From: Hyphomonadaceae bacterium
GTDB taxonomy: Bacteria > Pseudomonadota > Alphaproteobacteria > Caulobacterales > Aquidulcibacteraceae
Length of the DNA stretch: 64,000 nt
Reading direction: 5' to 3'
Assembly: GCA_014378995.1 (NCBI GenBank)
Contig: JACMMP010000130.1
Span: 26,602 to 90,601, forward strand
Made by a program: the position numbers and the translations under genes. The notes below the pieces were generated by a model. It was not told the origin of the DNA. It did no database searches and saw only the letters and a program-made list of their open reading frames with translations. Below, in pieces: positions 9,924-18,951 of the stretch (the stretch's first letter is position 1; each line of letters opens with the position of its first letter).

Positions 9924-10874
9924 CTATTCCGCCGGCACGGCGGCGCTTTGCTGCTGCGCCGCCCAGGCTTGCTTGATCGAGCGCGATGTCTTGCGTGAGC
10001 CGTCGGGGCTCCAGCCGGGCGGGCCGAACATGTAGCCCAGCACTTCGCGCGCGGATTTCGCGCCGCGCACGTCGCGCCAGATGCCGACCCATTCGTGAAA
10101 AGCAACGCGGAACGGATTGAAGGTGCCGAGCTGGCTGATGATGCCGTACCGCAGCTTTTCCTCATCGTCCTCCGGCACGAAGGTGCCGAATAGGCGATCC
10201 CAGATGATCAGCACGCCGGCGTAATTCGCATCGAGATATTTGGCGTTGGTGGCGTGATGGACGCGGTGGTGCGAGGGCGTGTTCATCACCCATTCGAACG
10301 GCCCCATACGGCCGATCATCTCGGTGTGGATCCAGAATTGGTAGACGAGGCTGATGGCGCTAAACATCAGCACCATGAGTGGCGGAAAGCCGATCAGCAC
10401 TAGCGGCAGCCAGAAGATGAAGCTGAGGCCGAGCGTGCCGGTCCAGGTTTGGCGCAGCGCCGTCGTCAAATTGTAGTGCTGCGAGCTGTGATGGACGATG
10501 TGGCTGGCCCAGAACCAGCGCCGCTCGTGGGCGACGCGGTGAAACCAATAATACGCCAAGTCTTCGGCGAAAAAGCACGCGACCATCACTGGCAAGGTCC
10601 AGGTGAGATCGAACAGGCGATATTGGTAGACGGCGAAATAGGCGGCGACGGCAAGGCCGCCAAAGGCGATGCCGAAGACGCGGTTGCCGAGGCCCATGGC
10701 GAGGCTGGCGGCGCTATCGCGGGTTTCGTAGCGGCCCTTTTTGGTCACGCGCACCATGATCATCTCGATGATGATCAGCAGCACGAACGCCGGCACGGCA
10801 TAGGTGATGATCGGCGGAATCTCGAACGGCGGTTCGAGGCCTGCTGCGCTGAAGGCGGTGACGGGCGCGGTCAC
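9924..10874 (-). CDS. sterol desaturase / fatty acid hydroxylase family protein
   Basis: His-box motifs WFHRVAHE, HIVHHSSQHYN, HRVHHATN. Confidence 0.9.
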   Translation of the reverse strand: MTAPVTAFSAAGLEPPFEIPPIITYAVPAFVLLIIIEMIMVRVTKKGRYETRDSAASLAMGLGNRVFGIAFGGLAVAAYFAVYQYRLFDLTWTLPVMVACFFAEDLAYYWFHRVAHERRWFWASHIVHHSSQHYNLTTALRQTWTGTLGLSFIFWLPLVLIGFPPLMVLMFSAISLVYQFWIHTEMIGRMGPFEWVMNTPSHHRVHHATNAKYLDANYAGVLIIWDRLFGTFVPEDDEEKLRYGIISQLGTFNPFRVAFHEWVGIWRDVRGAKSAREVLGYMFGPPGWSPDGSRKTSRSIKQAWAAQQQSAAVPAE

Positions 10875-11290
10875 TTGGGTTCTCCGGCAAGCTCGGCCAG
10901 CCAGGGCGGCGGCGCTTGCAAACGCATATGTAGCGGCGGAAACCCCAGATCGGCAAATTGCGCGCTGAGTTTTCCACGCGCTACACGCACCCGCACGGCG
11001 CCAGCGGGCGCGACGCGGGCGCTGACATCATTCCCCATCACCCGCGCCACCATAAGCTTGCCGCCGCTGAGGCGCGCCAAGGCGTGGCGACCGTTCGGCG
11101 CGATCACCGCGGCTTCCACGCGCGCGCCTTCCGCGGCGGCGAGGCGGGCCAATTCCGCATCGTTTAGCTCAGCGCTTTTGCGAAAGCCCAACGCGAATGC
11201 AAGACCAATCATCACCAGCACTACGGCAGCGGAGCCGGCCAGCACGGGCGCTTCCGCGACCCATTGCGCGATATAGTTTTCGACGCTCAC
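10871..11290 (-). CDS. hypothetical protein with one N-terminal TM
   Basis: GTG start at 11290 (VSVENYIAQWVAEAPVLAGSAAVV); 4-nt overlap with downstream desaturase gene. Confidence 0.65.
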   Translation of the reverse strand: MSVENYIAQWVAEAPVLAGSAAVVLVMIGLAFALGFRKSAELNDAELARLAAAEGARVEAAVIAPNGRHALARLSGGKLMVARVMGNDVSARVAPAGAVRVRVARGKLSAQFADLGFPPLHMRLQAPPPWLAELAGEPK

Positions 11291-11292
11291 GC

Positions 11293-12558
11293 CTAACCCG
11301 CTAGTCCGAGGATCACGATCCACACGATGAAGATTGAGAGAATGATCGTTGCGAACATGAGCATGAAGAACGTCCGCCACAGCGCCGACCACCACCGCAG
11401 CGCGTAGGCGCCTTTCAGATGGAAGAAGGTATGCGCCGGCAGTCCAAGCAGCAGCAGCCAGCCGGGCAGCCAGTTGGTCCATGTCGTCTGCGCCGAGAGG
11501 ATCACGGCCACGAACAGGAGCGCCGCGAACGACAGCGCATAAAGCGCAAATACGATGTGATCGTACATCGTGGTGCCGCGTTTCCACAGAAACAACAGCA
11601 TGATGAAGGGCAGCGACAGCGGCGCCAGCAGGAACGAGAATTTCGAGGCCGCGTCCTGAATGCGATAGAGAGCCAGATCGGGGTTTTCGAACTTGCGCCG
11701 CACCCGTTCGTTCAGCTCCGGCATGCCCTCGACGACGACGATATCATCGCGCTGCGCCATGCGCCGCACGCCGTCCTGCCAGGTTTCGCCAGGCGCCCAG
11801 CCGATGCCGTCGATGTCATCTTCCTCAGGCGCCGCCATCTCCGCTTCTATGATGACGGCGGGCGCGGCCGGCGTTTGCTCAGACGCCGTTGCCGGCGGCG
11901 TCGGCGCTTGAGCGGCGTTTTGCTGCGCTTGCCGTGCGGCCAGGAGCGCATCGAGACGCGCGAGTGATGTTTCGCGCCGCTCGACGTCCTCGTTCGCCAG
12001 CGACACCGCTTGTTCGGCCAGACGAATTTCAAGCCCTGGCGGAGTGCCGTCCGTTGGCGGCGGCGCGGCGCGCGCTGCGGCCAACTCGCGCTCGGCCTGC
12101 TCTACTTCGGCGCGTGCTTCGCTTAGCCCTTCAGCCAGCGCCGCGCGTTGCTCGGACGCGGCGCCGCCGATTTCCACCGGCGCTTCGAGGAAGGACACGG
12201 CGAAGAACATCAGGAAAATCGTGAATAGAAAGAGCGCGAGCGGCGAGATGTAGCGCGCGCGTTTGCCGAAGACGTAATTGCGCGTCAGCGTGCCGGGGCG
12301 AAAGATCGCCATGGGCAGCGTGCGCCAAAGTTTCGTGTCCAAATGAAAGAGGCTGTGCAGCACCTCTTCGATCAGATGGAAAAGCTTGCGGTTGGCGTGG
12401 GTGGCTTGGCCGCAATCTTGGCAATACCGGCCTTTGACCTTCGCGCCGCAATTGGCGCATTGGCCGTCCCCGGCTTGGCCGGGTTCACGCCCTTCGATGG
12501 CGCCCGCCACGGCGCCAGCTGTCACCAGCGCGCCGGCAGCTTCAAGTTCCCCGCTCAT
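11293..12558 (-). CDS. DUF3667-like membrane protein with N-terminal zinc ribbon
   Basis: CANCGAKVKGRYCQDCGQ, RPGTLTRNYVFGKRARYISPLALFLF. Confidence 0.8.
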   Translation of the reverse strand: MSGELEAAGALVTAGAVAGAIEGREPGQAGDGQCANCGAKVKGRYCQDCGQATHANRKLFHLIEEVLHSLFHLDTKLWRTLPMAIFRPGTLTRNYVFGKRARYISPLALFLFTIFLMFFAVSFLEAPVEIGGAASEQRAALAEGLSEARAEVEQAERELAAARAAPPPTDGTPPGLEIRLAEQAVSLANEDVERRETSLARLDALLAARQAQQNAAQAPTPPATASEQTPAAPAVIIEAEMAAPEEDDIDGIGWAPGETWQDGVRRMAQRDDIVVVEGMPELNERVRRKFENPDLALYRIQDAASKFSFLLAPLSLPFIMLLFLWKRGTTMYDHIVFALYALSFAALLFVAVILSAQTTWTNWLPGWLLLLGLPAHTFFHLKGAYALRWWSALWRTFFMLMFATIILSIFIVWIVILGLAG

Positions 12559-12590
12559 GATTCAACTTGTCCCGCGCTAGGGGGACGCGA

Positions 12591-12980
12591 TCAAGCCCGT
12601 GCGTCTCTGCGCGAGGGCCCTTCGGCGCCTGTTTCCCCATCGAGGCGGGGCAAAAAGCCCAGTTCTGTTCTGGCGACCGCGGCGGGCGTGCGGCGCGGAC
12701 CGGCAGCTGGGGGCGCCTTCTTGGCGTCTGCGGTAAGAGCCTCCAGACCCTCTTCCTCGAGCGCCAGCACGGCCAGGCCCTCGGCTTCCTCGATAGTGCG
12801 CGCCCAGACGTAGACGGCCGTCACCGCCGAACCGAATTTACGCGGCCATTTCTTGGAGCGCCGATCAAGCCGCGCTTCCACCACGACACGCCAGAACGGC
12901 ATGTGCGGATGAACCAGTTTAACCTGATACAGGGTTGGCCAAATCCGGCTCAAACCGCGCTTAAGCTTCACGAATTCCAC
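12591..12980 (-). CDS. hypothetical protein
   Basis: 129-aa ORF overlapping 13 nt with upstream enoyl-CoA hydratase gene. Confidence 0.65.
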   Translation of the reverse strand: MEFVKLKRGLSRIWPTLYQVKLVHPHMPFWRVVVEARLDRRSKKWPRKFGSAVTAVYVWARTIEEAEGLAVLALEEEGLEALTADAKKAPPAAGPRRTPAAVARTELGFLPRLDGETGAEGPSRRDARA

Positions 12981-13759
12981 TCCGGCTTGCGCTTCTCCAG
13001 AAACGCGGCGAGACCTTCCCGGCCCTCCGCCGAGACGCGTCGGGCGGCAATGCGGCGGGCCGTTTCCTTCGCCAACCCATCGTCGATCTTATGGCCGTCC
13101 ACGTAACGCACCAGCGCTTTTGCATCGGCGACAGCGCCGGGCGCCGCAGCCATGGCCAATTCGCTGAGATACTCCATCATCGGGCGCAGACCAGCTTCGT
13201 CCTCTACCGCATATTGCACTAAGCCGATCCGTTCGGCGAAGGTTCCATCGAAACTTTCCGCGGTCGCAAATAAAGCGTTGGCCCAGCGCGGACCCACGGC
13301 TTGGATAACGTACGGAGAGATCGTGGCCGGGGTGAGCCCGAGCCGCACTTCGGAAAAGCGGAATTTGGTGTTTTTTGCAGCGACGGCGACATCGCACGCG
13401 GCCACCAATCCAGCCCCGCCGCCCATCGCGGCGCCGTGCGCCAGCGCCACGGTGAGTTGCGGCAATTCGTGCAAGTGACGGAGCATACGCGCGAGCGCCA
13501 GCGCATCGGTTTCGTTGCCCTGCTCGGTGAATTCGGCGGCGCGGCGCATCCAGTCGATGTCGGCGCCGGCGCAGAACGACTCGCCCTCCCCGCGCAGGAA
13601 AACGACGCGGACGTGGTCGGCGCCTTTCAGCGTCTCGAACGTATCGCTGAGGCCCGAGATCATCAGTTCGTCGAATGCATTGCGCTTTTCGGGGCGGTTC
13701 AGCGTGACGACGGCGATGCCTTCGCTTGAGATGTCGAGCAGGACAGTATCTTGAGACAT
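12968..13759 (-). CDS. enoyl-CoA hydratase/isomerase family protein (methylglutaconyl-CoA hydratase-like)
   Basis: LNRPEKRNAFDELMI, GEGESFCAGADIDWM, AHGAAMGGGAGLVAACDVAVA; ATG at 13759 overlaps upstream stop (TGATG). Confidence 0.9.
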   Translation of the reverse strand: MSQDTVLLDISSEGIAVVTLNRPEKRNAFDELMISGLSDTFETLKGADHVRVVFLRGEGESFCAGADIDWMRRAAEFTEQGNETDALALARMLRHLHELPQLTVALAHGAAMGGGAGLVAACDVAVAAKNTKFRFSEVRLGLTPATISPYVIQAVGPRWANALFATAESFDGTFAERIGLVQYAVEDEAGLRPMMEYLSELAMAAAPGAVADAKALVRYVDGHKIDDGLAKETARRIAARRVSAEGREGLAAFLEKRKPEWNS

Positions 13760-14934
13760 CAATTGGATCCTAATGCGGTGATGTAGGCCTGCGGCCGCTC
13801 GGTCTCGGGCGTCTCGAATAGATTGAGCCGCTGAACGCCGGCGAAGAAATACTCGAAATCCTCAGGCGGCTCGACGGCTTCCAGATACACGGGCAGCAGC
13901 GGCTTTTTATAGCGGTCTGCAAGATATATTTCCCGCTTTACGTGGTCGCTGTCGAACGCGGCTTGCGAACACATGACGGTGACGCCCCGCGCGCCGCGGA
14001 TGGCGCGCACAATTTCGCCGGCCCACCCGTCGCCGGGCTTTAAGCCTTGCTGATCGAGCCAGAACTTGCGCCCCGCCTGCTTGGCCGCGTCGATCACCGG
14101 CAGCACCAGCCCTTCATTGGCGCGCGCATAGGAGACGAACACGGTTTCGCTTTGCTTCACCGGCGCTGCAGCAGGCGCCGGGCGCGGGGCGCTTTTTTTA
14201 GTTGGACGCTTGGCGGCGAACAGCCGTGTCAGCCAATAGCCGACGATCGCGAACGTCAGCAGGATCGAGAGCGCGAACAGCGCTTCCGTGGCGCTAGCGC
14301 CGAGGCCAAAGCGTGCGCCGAATTCACCAATGCCGCGGCGTAGCTCGGGCCAGCCGCCAGGCGTCGGGCCGATGCGGTTGGCCAGCCAGATCGAACTTGC
14401 GGCCGCGATCGCCACCAAGCCGGGCAAAGCGAGCAGCAGCAAAAGGAGCGCGCGCAAAAGACCAGCGGGCGAAAATCCGCTTGCGGTCGGGTGCTCTTCG
14501 AGGTGATCGAGCATCGCAGGCGGAATTGATCCGTCAGCCGCGCGGCCAGGGGTCCTTGGCGGCGGCGCGGCCTTCAGCTTCTCGCGCACGACGTCGGCGA
14601 CTTCGTTCCACTTGAACTCGCGCTGGGCCTCGAAGCTTGCATCGATGCTGGGAAGATCGCGCAAGCCGACGGGGGCCAAGCCCTGGTCCAGCTTCACGAC
14701 CACGAGCCGGCCATCGGCCCAGGCGTCCAGCGCGCGCTGCTCCAGGCGCAGCCGTGCGGTGGCGAAGGTCAGCGCCTGCGAGATCAGCAACACAAAAACG
14801 TCGCCGTGCTGCACTGGGCGCAGCGCGACTGTGCCGTCATCCAGCTCCGAGAACTGGCCCCGGCGCTCGATGGTGCGTTCAAGCGCCTCGGCGGCGGGCC
14901 GGTCTGCGGGCGCATGCGCGATAAACACGGTCAT
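13759..14934 (-). CDS. membrane protein with N- and C-terminal TIR-like domains
   Basis: N-term VFIAHAPADRPAAEALERTIERRG...LLISQALTFATARLRLEQRAL; two central TMs; C-term VFVSYARANEGLVLPVIDAAKQAGRKFWLDQQGLKPGDGW...VTVMCSQAAFDSDHVKREIYLA. Confidence 0.8.
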   Translation of the reverse strand: MTVFIAHAPADRPAAEALERTIERRGQFSELDDGTVALRPVQHGDVFVLLISQALTFATARLRLEQRALDAWADGRLVVVKLDQGLAPVGLRDLPSIDASFEAQREFKWNEVADVVREKLKAAPPPRTPGRAADGSIPPAMLDHLEEHPTASGFSPAGLLRALLLLLLALPGLVAIAAASSIWLANRIGPTPGGWPELRRGIGEFGARFGLGASATEALFALSILLTFAIVGYWLTRLFAAKRPTKKSAPRPAPAAAPVKQSETVFVSYARANEGLVLPVIDAAKQAGRKFWLDQQGLKPGDGWAGEIVRAIRGARGVTVMCSQAAFDSDHVKREIYLADRYKKPLLPVYLEAVEPPEDFEYFFAGVQRLNLFETPETERPQAYITALGSN

Positions 14935-15036
14935 GGCGTCGTCTTAGGCCGTGCGCGGGCCGCCCGCAAACGAGCGCCCGAGGCAGCCCACAGCCCTTCT
15001 CATTGCGCCTTAACAATCGCGCCCTATCCTGTCGCC

Positions 15037-16833
15037 GTGAAGCCAAGCCTAGCTGAAATCCCCACCCTGCATGACGCGCCGTCAGACGTGCTGATGGCGC
15101 TCGACGCGGTAGCGGAATGGTTTTCGATCCCCGCCGGGTGGCCCCTGATCAATGCCGGCGAGCCGCCGGACGGGGTCTATTTTCTGATTTCAGGCTCGCT
15201 CTCGGCGTTCAAGCCAGGCGAGCGCGGCGGGCACAGCCTGCTGGGTTACATTCGTCCCGGCGAGCCGGTCGGTGAGATGGCGATGATCGCCCGCGAACCG
15301 CACTCGGCCAGCGTGTTCGCGATGCGCGACAGCGAGATGCTGAAGCTGCCGCCCGTCGCGTTCGACCTTTTGGTGCACGCGCACCCGGCGATGATGGAGC
15401 ATATCGCGCGAATCATGCTGACGCGCGCCCGCGCCAGCAATCGCAACAACCCGCGCGCCGACCCGAAAGTTTACGCCTTCATCTCCACCTCCCCCACGAT
15501 CGATCTCGGCTTACGCGCGCGCACGCTGCAGGCGGCGCTGCGGCGGCTGAATTGCCGCGCGGTGATCGTCACCGAGGACGATCAGCGCGAGATGAGCGGC
15601 GGCGGCATGAACAGCGCCTGGTTCGACGCGCTGGAGGCCAAGAATGACGCTGTCTTTCTGGTTTCGCCGATCGCCGACACGCCGTGGTTTCGAACCTGCA
15701 TCCGTCAGGCCGACCGTATCTGGTTTTTCGCCCGCGCCGATGCGCGGCCCTCGCTGCCGCTGCTGCCGCCGGAAGAGCCTTCGCCGGCGCGTCAATTTCG
15801 GCTGGTCGATGTTGTGCTGCTGCACCACGGCATGGACCGCAAGGCGGCGAGCACGAACGAATGGCGCGTCGCCTGCGAAGCATCGCGCCTCTTCCATTGG
15901 CGCGGCTTGGAAGATGAAGACGCCGCCAGATTGGCGCGCGTGATCGCGCGGCGTTCGATCGGGCTGGTGCTTTCCGGGGGCGGCGCGCGCGCTTATGCGC
16001 ATATTGGCGTCGTGCGCGCGTTGCGTGAAGCGGGCCTGCCCTTCGATGTCATCGGCGGCACCTCGATGGGCGCGCTTGTCGGCGCCTGCGTCGCCATGGG
16101 CTGGCCCGATGATGAGATCGAGCACCGTATTCGCAAAGCGTTCGTTGAGACCAATCCGCTCGGCGATTACGTTATTCCCGTCGTCGGCCTCGTGCGCGGG
16201 CGACGTGTCGAGGACCGGTTGCAGGAGCATTTCGGCGAGACTTTGATCGAGGATCTGAGCGCGCCGTTCTTCGCCGTATCCACGGACCTCGTCGCCGGCG
16301 ACATTCGCGTGCACCGCGGCGGGCTGCTGCGCAAAGCCCTGCGCGCGTCGATTTCGCTGCCGGGCATTCTGCCGCCGGTGATCGATGGCGAGAAAGGCTT
16401 GCTCGTCGATGGCGCCGTGCTGCGAAATTTTCCGGTCGATGTGCTGAAGGACATGCATCGCGGGCCGATTATCGGCGTCGATGTCGCGCGCCGCGACGGC
16501 ATCGACCTTGAGGATTTCCGCGATCCGCCGGGCTTCTTTGGCTGGGTTGCGGCGCACGGCTTCCAATCGGCGCCGCCGATCGCGTCACTGCTGATGCGCG
16601 CCGCGACGCTGGCGATCGATCCCTGGGAAGGCCGCTCCGGGGCCGACGTGCTGATCGCGCCGGAGATGCAGGATATCGATATGCGCGACTGGAAGCGCTT
16701 CGATGAAGCGGTCGCGGCAGGATACGAATCGGCGGTTGCCGCACTGCAGCGTCCGCACGGGCTGTTTCACAGCCCAAGCGAAGATGCGATCGCGGAAATG
16801 ACCGGCACGACCTCGCTTGAGATCGCGGAATAA
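15037..16833 (+). CDS. cyclic nucleotide-binding domain / patatin-like phospholipase
   Basis: CAP_ED-like N-terminus; patatin motifs LSGGGARAYAHIGV, GGTSMGALVG, LVDGAVLRNFPVD; GTG start at 15037. Confidence 0.9.
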   Translation: MKPSLAEIPTLHDAPSDVLMALDAVAEWFSIPAGWPLINAGEPPDGVYFLISGSLSAFKPGERGGHSLLGYIRPGEPVGEMAMIAREPHSASVFAMRDSEMLKLPPVAFDLLVHAHPAMMEHIARIMLTRARASNRNNPRADPKVYAFISTSPTIDLGLRARTLQAALRRLNCRAVIVTEDDQREMSGGGMNSAWFDALEAKNDAVFLVSPIADTPWFRTCIRQADRIWFFARADARPSLPLLPPEEPSPARQFRLVDVVLLHHGMDRKAASTNEWRVACEASRLFHWRGLEDEDAARLARVIARRSIGLVLSGGGARAYAHIGVVRALREAGLPFDVIGGTSMGALVGACVAMGWPDDEIEHRIRKAFVETNPLGDYVIPVVGLVRGRRVEDRLQEHFGETLIEDLSAPFFAVSTDLVAGDIRVHRGGLLRKALRASISLPGILPPVIDGEKGLLVDGAVLRNFPVDVLKDMHRGPIIGVDVARRDGIDLEDFRDPPGFFGWVAAHGFQSAPPIASLLMRAATLAIDPWEGRSGADVLIAPEMQDIDMRDWKRFDEAVAAGYESAVAALQRPHGLFHSPSEDAIAEMTGTTSLEIAE

Positions 16834-16886
16834 GCTGGCCTCGGCGGCGTCGGCGGTTATGTTTCGCGAGTCGAGTGGGGAGCGGG

Positions 16887-17453
16887 ATGCGCCGGTTTGC
16901 TTTGATCATCGCAGCTTTGCTGCTGAGCGCGTGCGGGGCGCGCGAGGATTCAACCCTGAACGAAAGCGCCTGCGCCCGCAGCGCCACACGCGAAATTGCA
17001 TGGACGCAAGGTGAGGTTGCGGATGTGATCACAACGAGCGCGCAAGGTCCGAGCTGCGCGCAGGCGGTGGTGACGTTCGTCGCCCGCAACGCGGCGGGCG
17101 ATCCGCTCTGGGCGTTCGCATCGACTTATTACGACATGACGGTGGGTGGCGTGGCGCCGGAAGGCGCGCCCGCGGTGACGAACGAACAAATGGACACGTT
17201 CCTCACCTCATGGGCCGATGCCACGGCCTCCCGCACCGGCGGCTTGCCGCAATGGCGCGAGGGCGTGCCGACGCTGACACAAAGCGCGACGACGTTTGCG
17301 TATGACACGCCGTTCGAGCGTGAGACCTATGAGATGCTGCGGGCGCGCGATTTGCCGATGATCTGTTACGCCGCGGCGGTCGAGGCGACGCAGTGCCTGA
17401 TCGTCGATCCGGCTTCGAATGCGCCGACCATGATCGTGGCGTACGGGCCGTGA
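16887..17453 (+). CDS. putative lipoprotein, tandem family member 1
   Basis: Lipobox LLLSACG; Cys pattern shared with next two ORFs. Confidence 0.8.
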   Translation: MRRFALIIAALLLSACGAREDSTLNESACARSATREIAWTQGEVADVITTSAQGPSCAQAVVTFVARNAAGDPLWAFASTYYDMTVGGVAPEGAPAVTNEQMDTFLTSWADATASRTGGLPQWREGVPTLTQSATTFAYDTPFERETYEMLRARDLPMICYAAAVEATQCLIVDPASNAPTMIVAYGP

Positions 17454-17971
17454 AGCGCCTGGGGATTGCTGCGCTGATGGTTCTGCTCTCGGCATGTGGG
17501 CGCGAAGCGCCGGCGACGAGTTGCGATCTCTCGGCGACGCAGGAGATCAGCTTCACCAACGCCGACGCGCCCGACACGCTGGTGGTTCAGTCACTCGGGC
17601 CCTCCTGCGACAAGGCAATCGGCCTCATCACGCTGCGCACCGCAGAAGGCTACCCGGCGTGGTCGTGGAGCGGCCCGCTATCGCACCGTTTCGGCGATGC
17701 GTTTGGCGCCGAGGATTACGAGCACATGCAAACTTTCCTTGAAGCTTGGTCGCGGCCGGACATCGCCACCACGCAATCGGCGCCTGCCTGGACTGCGCTC
17801 ACCAGCGGGCAGACGACGCTCGATCAACTCACATATGAAGACGTGCGGGTCCGCAATTTGCCGATGTTGTGCCACTTTTCAGGAACAGCACGGCAGACGT
17901 GCGTGTTTTGGGAGCCAGCGGCGGGTGGCGCCGGCCATTTGCTGGAACGCGACACGCAGGAGAACGAGTGA
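17450..17971 (+). CDS. putative lipoprotein, tandem family member 2
   Basis: GTG start overlapping previous stop; lipobox VLLSACG; GPSC and RNLPMLC motifs shared with member 1. Confidence 0.8.
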   Translation: MKRLGIAALMVLLSACGREAPATSCDLSATQEISFTNADAPDTLVVQSLGPSCDKAIGLITLRTAEGYPAWSWSGPLSHRFGDAFGAEDYEHMQTFLEAWSRPDIATTQSAPAWTALTSGQTTLDQLTYEDVRVRNLPMLCHFSGTARQTCVFWEPAAGGAGHLLERDTQENE

Positions 17972-18540
17972 TGAAGCTTGCTGGCTTGGCTGTGATTGTG
18001 CTCGCGCTGGCGGCATGTTCGCCGCAACAGGACGCCAAAACGGCCGAGATTCCCGCGGCGACCTCGGCTGCGCAACAAGCAGCGTGCAGTGCGGAAACGT
18101 CACGCGATTGGTCGGCGGTCGGCAGCCAGTATTATGTGATCGAAGCGGAGGCGCGGGGCGACACGTGCGCCGGAGCGGTCGCGACGATCCGCATCCGCGC
18201 ACGCGAAGGCGCCGTCCTGTTCACGCGCGACTATCCGATCGCGCAAGTGCCGCTCGCCTTCAACCCGAACAGCGATCAAACCGGTTTGCGCACAGATCTT
18301 GACGCATGGACGCAGAACACGGCGGAGCCGCCGACCGCGGACACCCTGCCCGCATGGCCCAGCGGCGCGTCGCGTCCGCCAGGCTTTGACCCGGCAGTGG
18401 GGCGCAATGCTTACGAAGCCGCGCGCGGCGCGCAGGGTCCTGTGTTTTGCTATCCGGACGGCGGCGAGAGCAATGCGTGCGTCGCCCTCGCCGGCGACGC
18501 CGCCACGTTCCTGGGCTCGCTTACGCCCGAGCGGATGTGA
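17971..18540 (+). CDS. putative lipoprotein, tandem family member 3 (divergent)
   Basis: Lipobox LALAACS; AACSAE...DTCAGAV and VFCYPDGGESNAC align with members 1 and 2. Confidence 0.75.
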   Translation: MKLAGLAVIVLALAACSPQQDAKTAEIPAATSAAQQAACSAETSRDWSAVGSQYYVIEAEARGDTCAGAVATIRIRAREGAVLFTRDYPIAQVPLAFNPNSDQTGLRTDLDAWTQNTAEPPTADTLPAWPSGASRPPGFDPAVGRNAYEAARGAQGPVFCYPDGGESNACVALAGDAATFLGSLTPERM

Positions 18541-18625
18541 GCGGCGCCAAGCGAACAGCTACCCGCATTTCGCCTCCCTGTAGCCGGTGCGCCGCACATT
18601 ACGCCTGATGCAGTTGGGATTAGCC

Positions 18626-18733
18626 ATGGCGCTTTTCAGCGGCGGCGACGCATACTATCTTTCGATCTCCGGCGGCGGGCGCCGGTTGTTTTTAAGAAAA
18701 GGAGGTGATCCATGTCTCATTGTCACTCGTTAG
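18626..18733 (+). other. candidate 35-aa mini-ORF MALFSGGDAYYLSISGGGRRLFLRKGGDPCLIVTR
   Basis: Short ORF below track cut-off; overlaps the SD and start of the next mini-ORF. Confidence 0.35.
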
Positions 18734-18780
18734 AGGCACTGTCGCAGATTTGGACCACCTTGTCGGTGGCGTGCTCCTAA
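18712..18780 (+). CDS. candidate 22-aa small protein MSHCHSLEALSQIWTTLSVACS
   Basis: ATG directly preceded by AAGGAGGTGATCC, complementary to the 16S rRNA 3' tail; hairpin downstream. Confidence 0.5.
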   Translation: MSHCHSLEALSQIWTTLSVACS

Positions 18781-18809
18781 ACGATCGCCCCGTAGGGGAC
18801 TGACAATGG

Positions 18810-18841
18810 AAGGGCCGCGGGGCGAAAGCCTTGCGGCCCTT
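18810..18841 (+). terminator. hairpin terminator
   Basis: AAGGGCCGC...GCGGCCCTT followed by TCGGTTTGTTT. Confidence 0.6.
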
Positions 18842-18896
18842 CGGTTTGTTTAGCCCACAAGCGAAGGCGTTGCCCAAAGCCGACCCGCAAAAAGAT

Positions 18897-18920
18897 GAGG
18901 GCGGGATTGCTCCCGCCCTC
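18897..18920. terminator. hairpin terminator
   Basis: GAGGGCGGGA-TTGC-TCCCGCCCTC followed by TTTAGTT; A/T tract on either side. Confidence 0.75.
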
Positions 18921-18951
18921 TTTAGTTATCACCAGCGTTATCGATTGAAGC

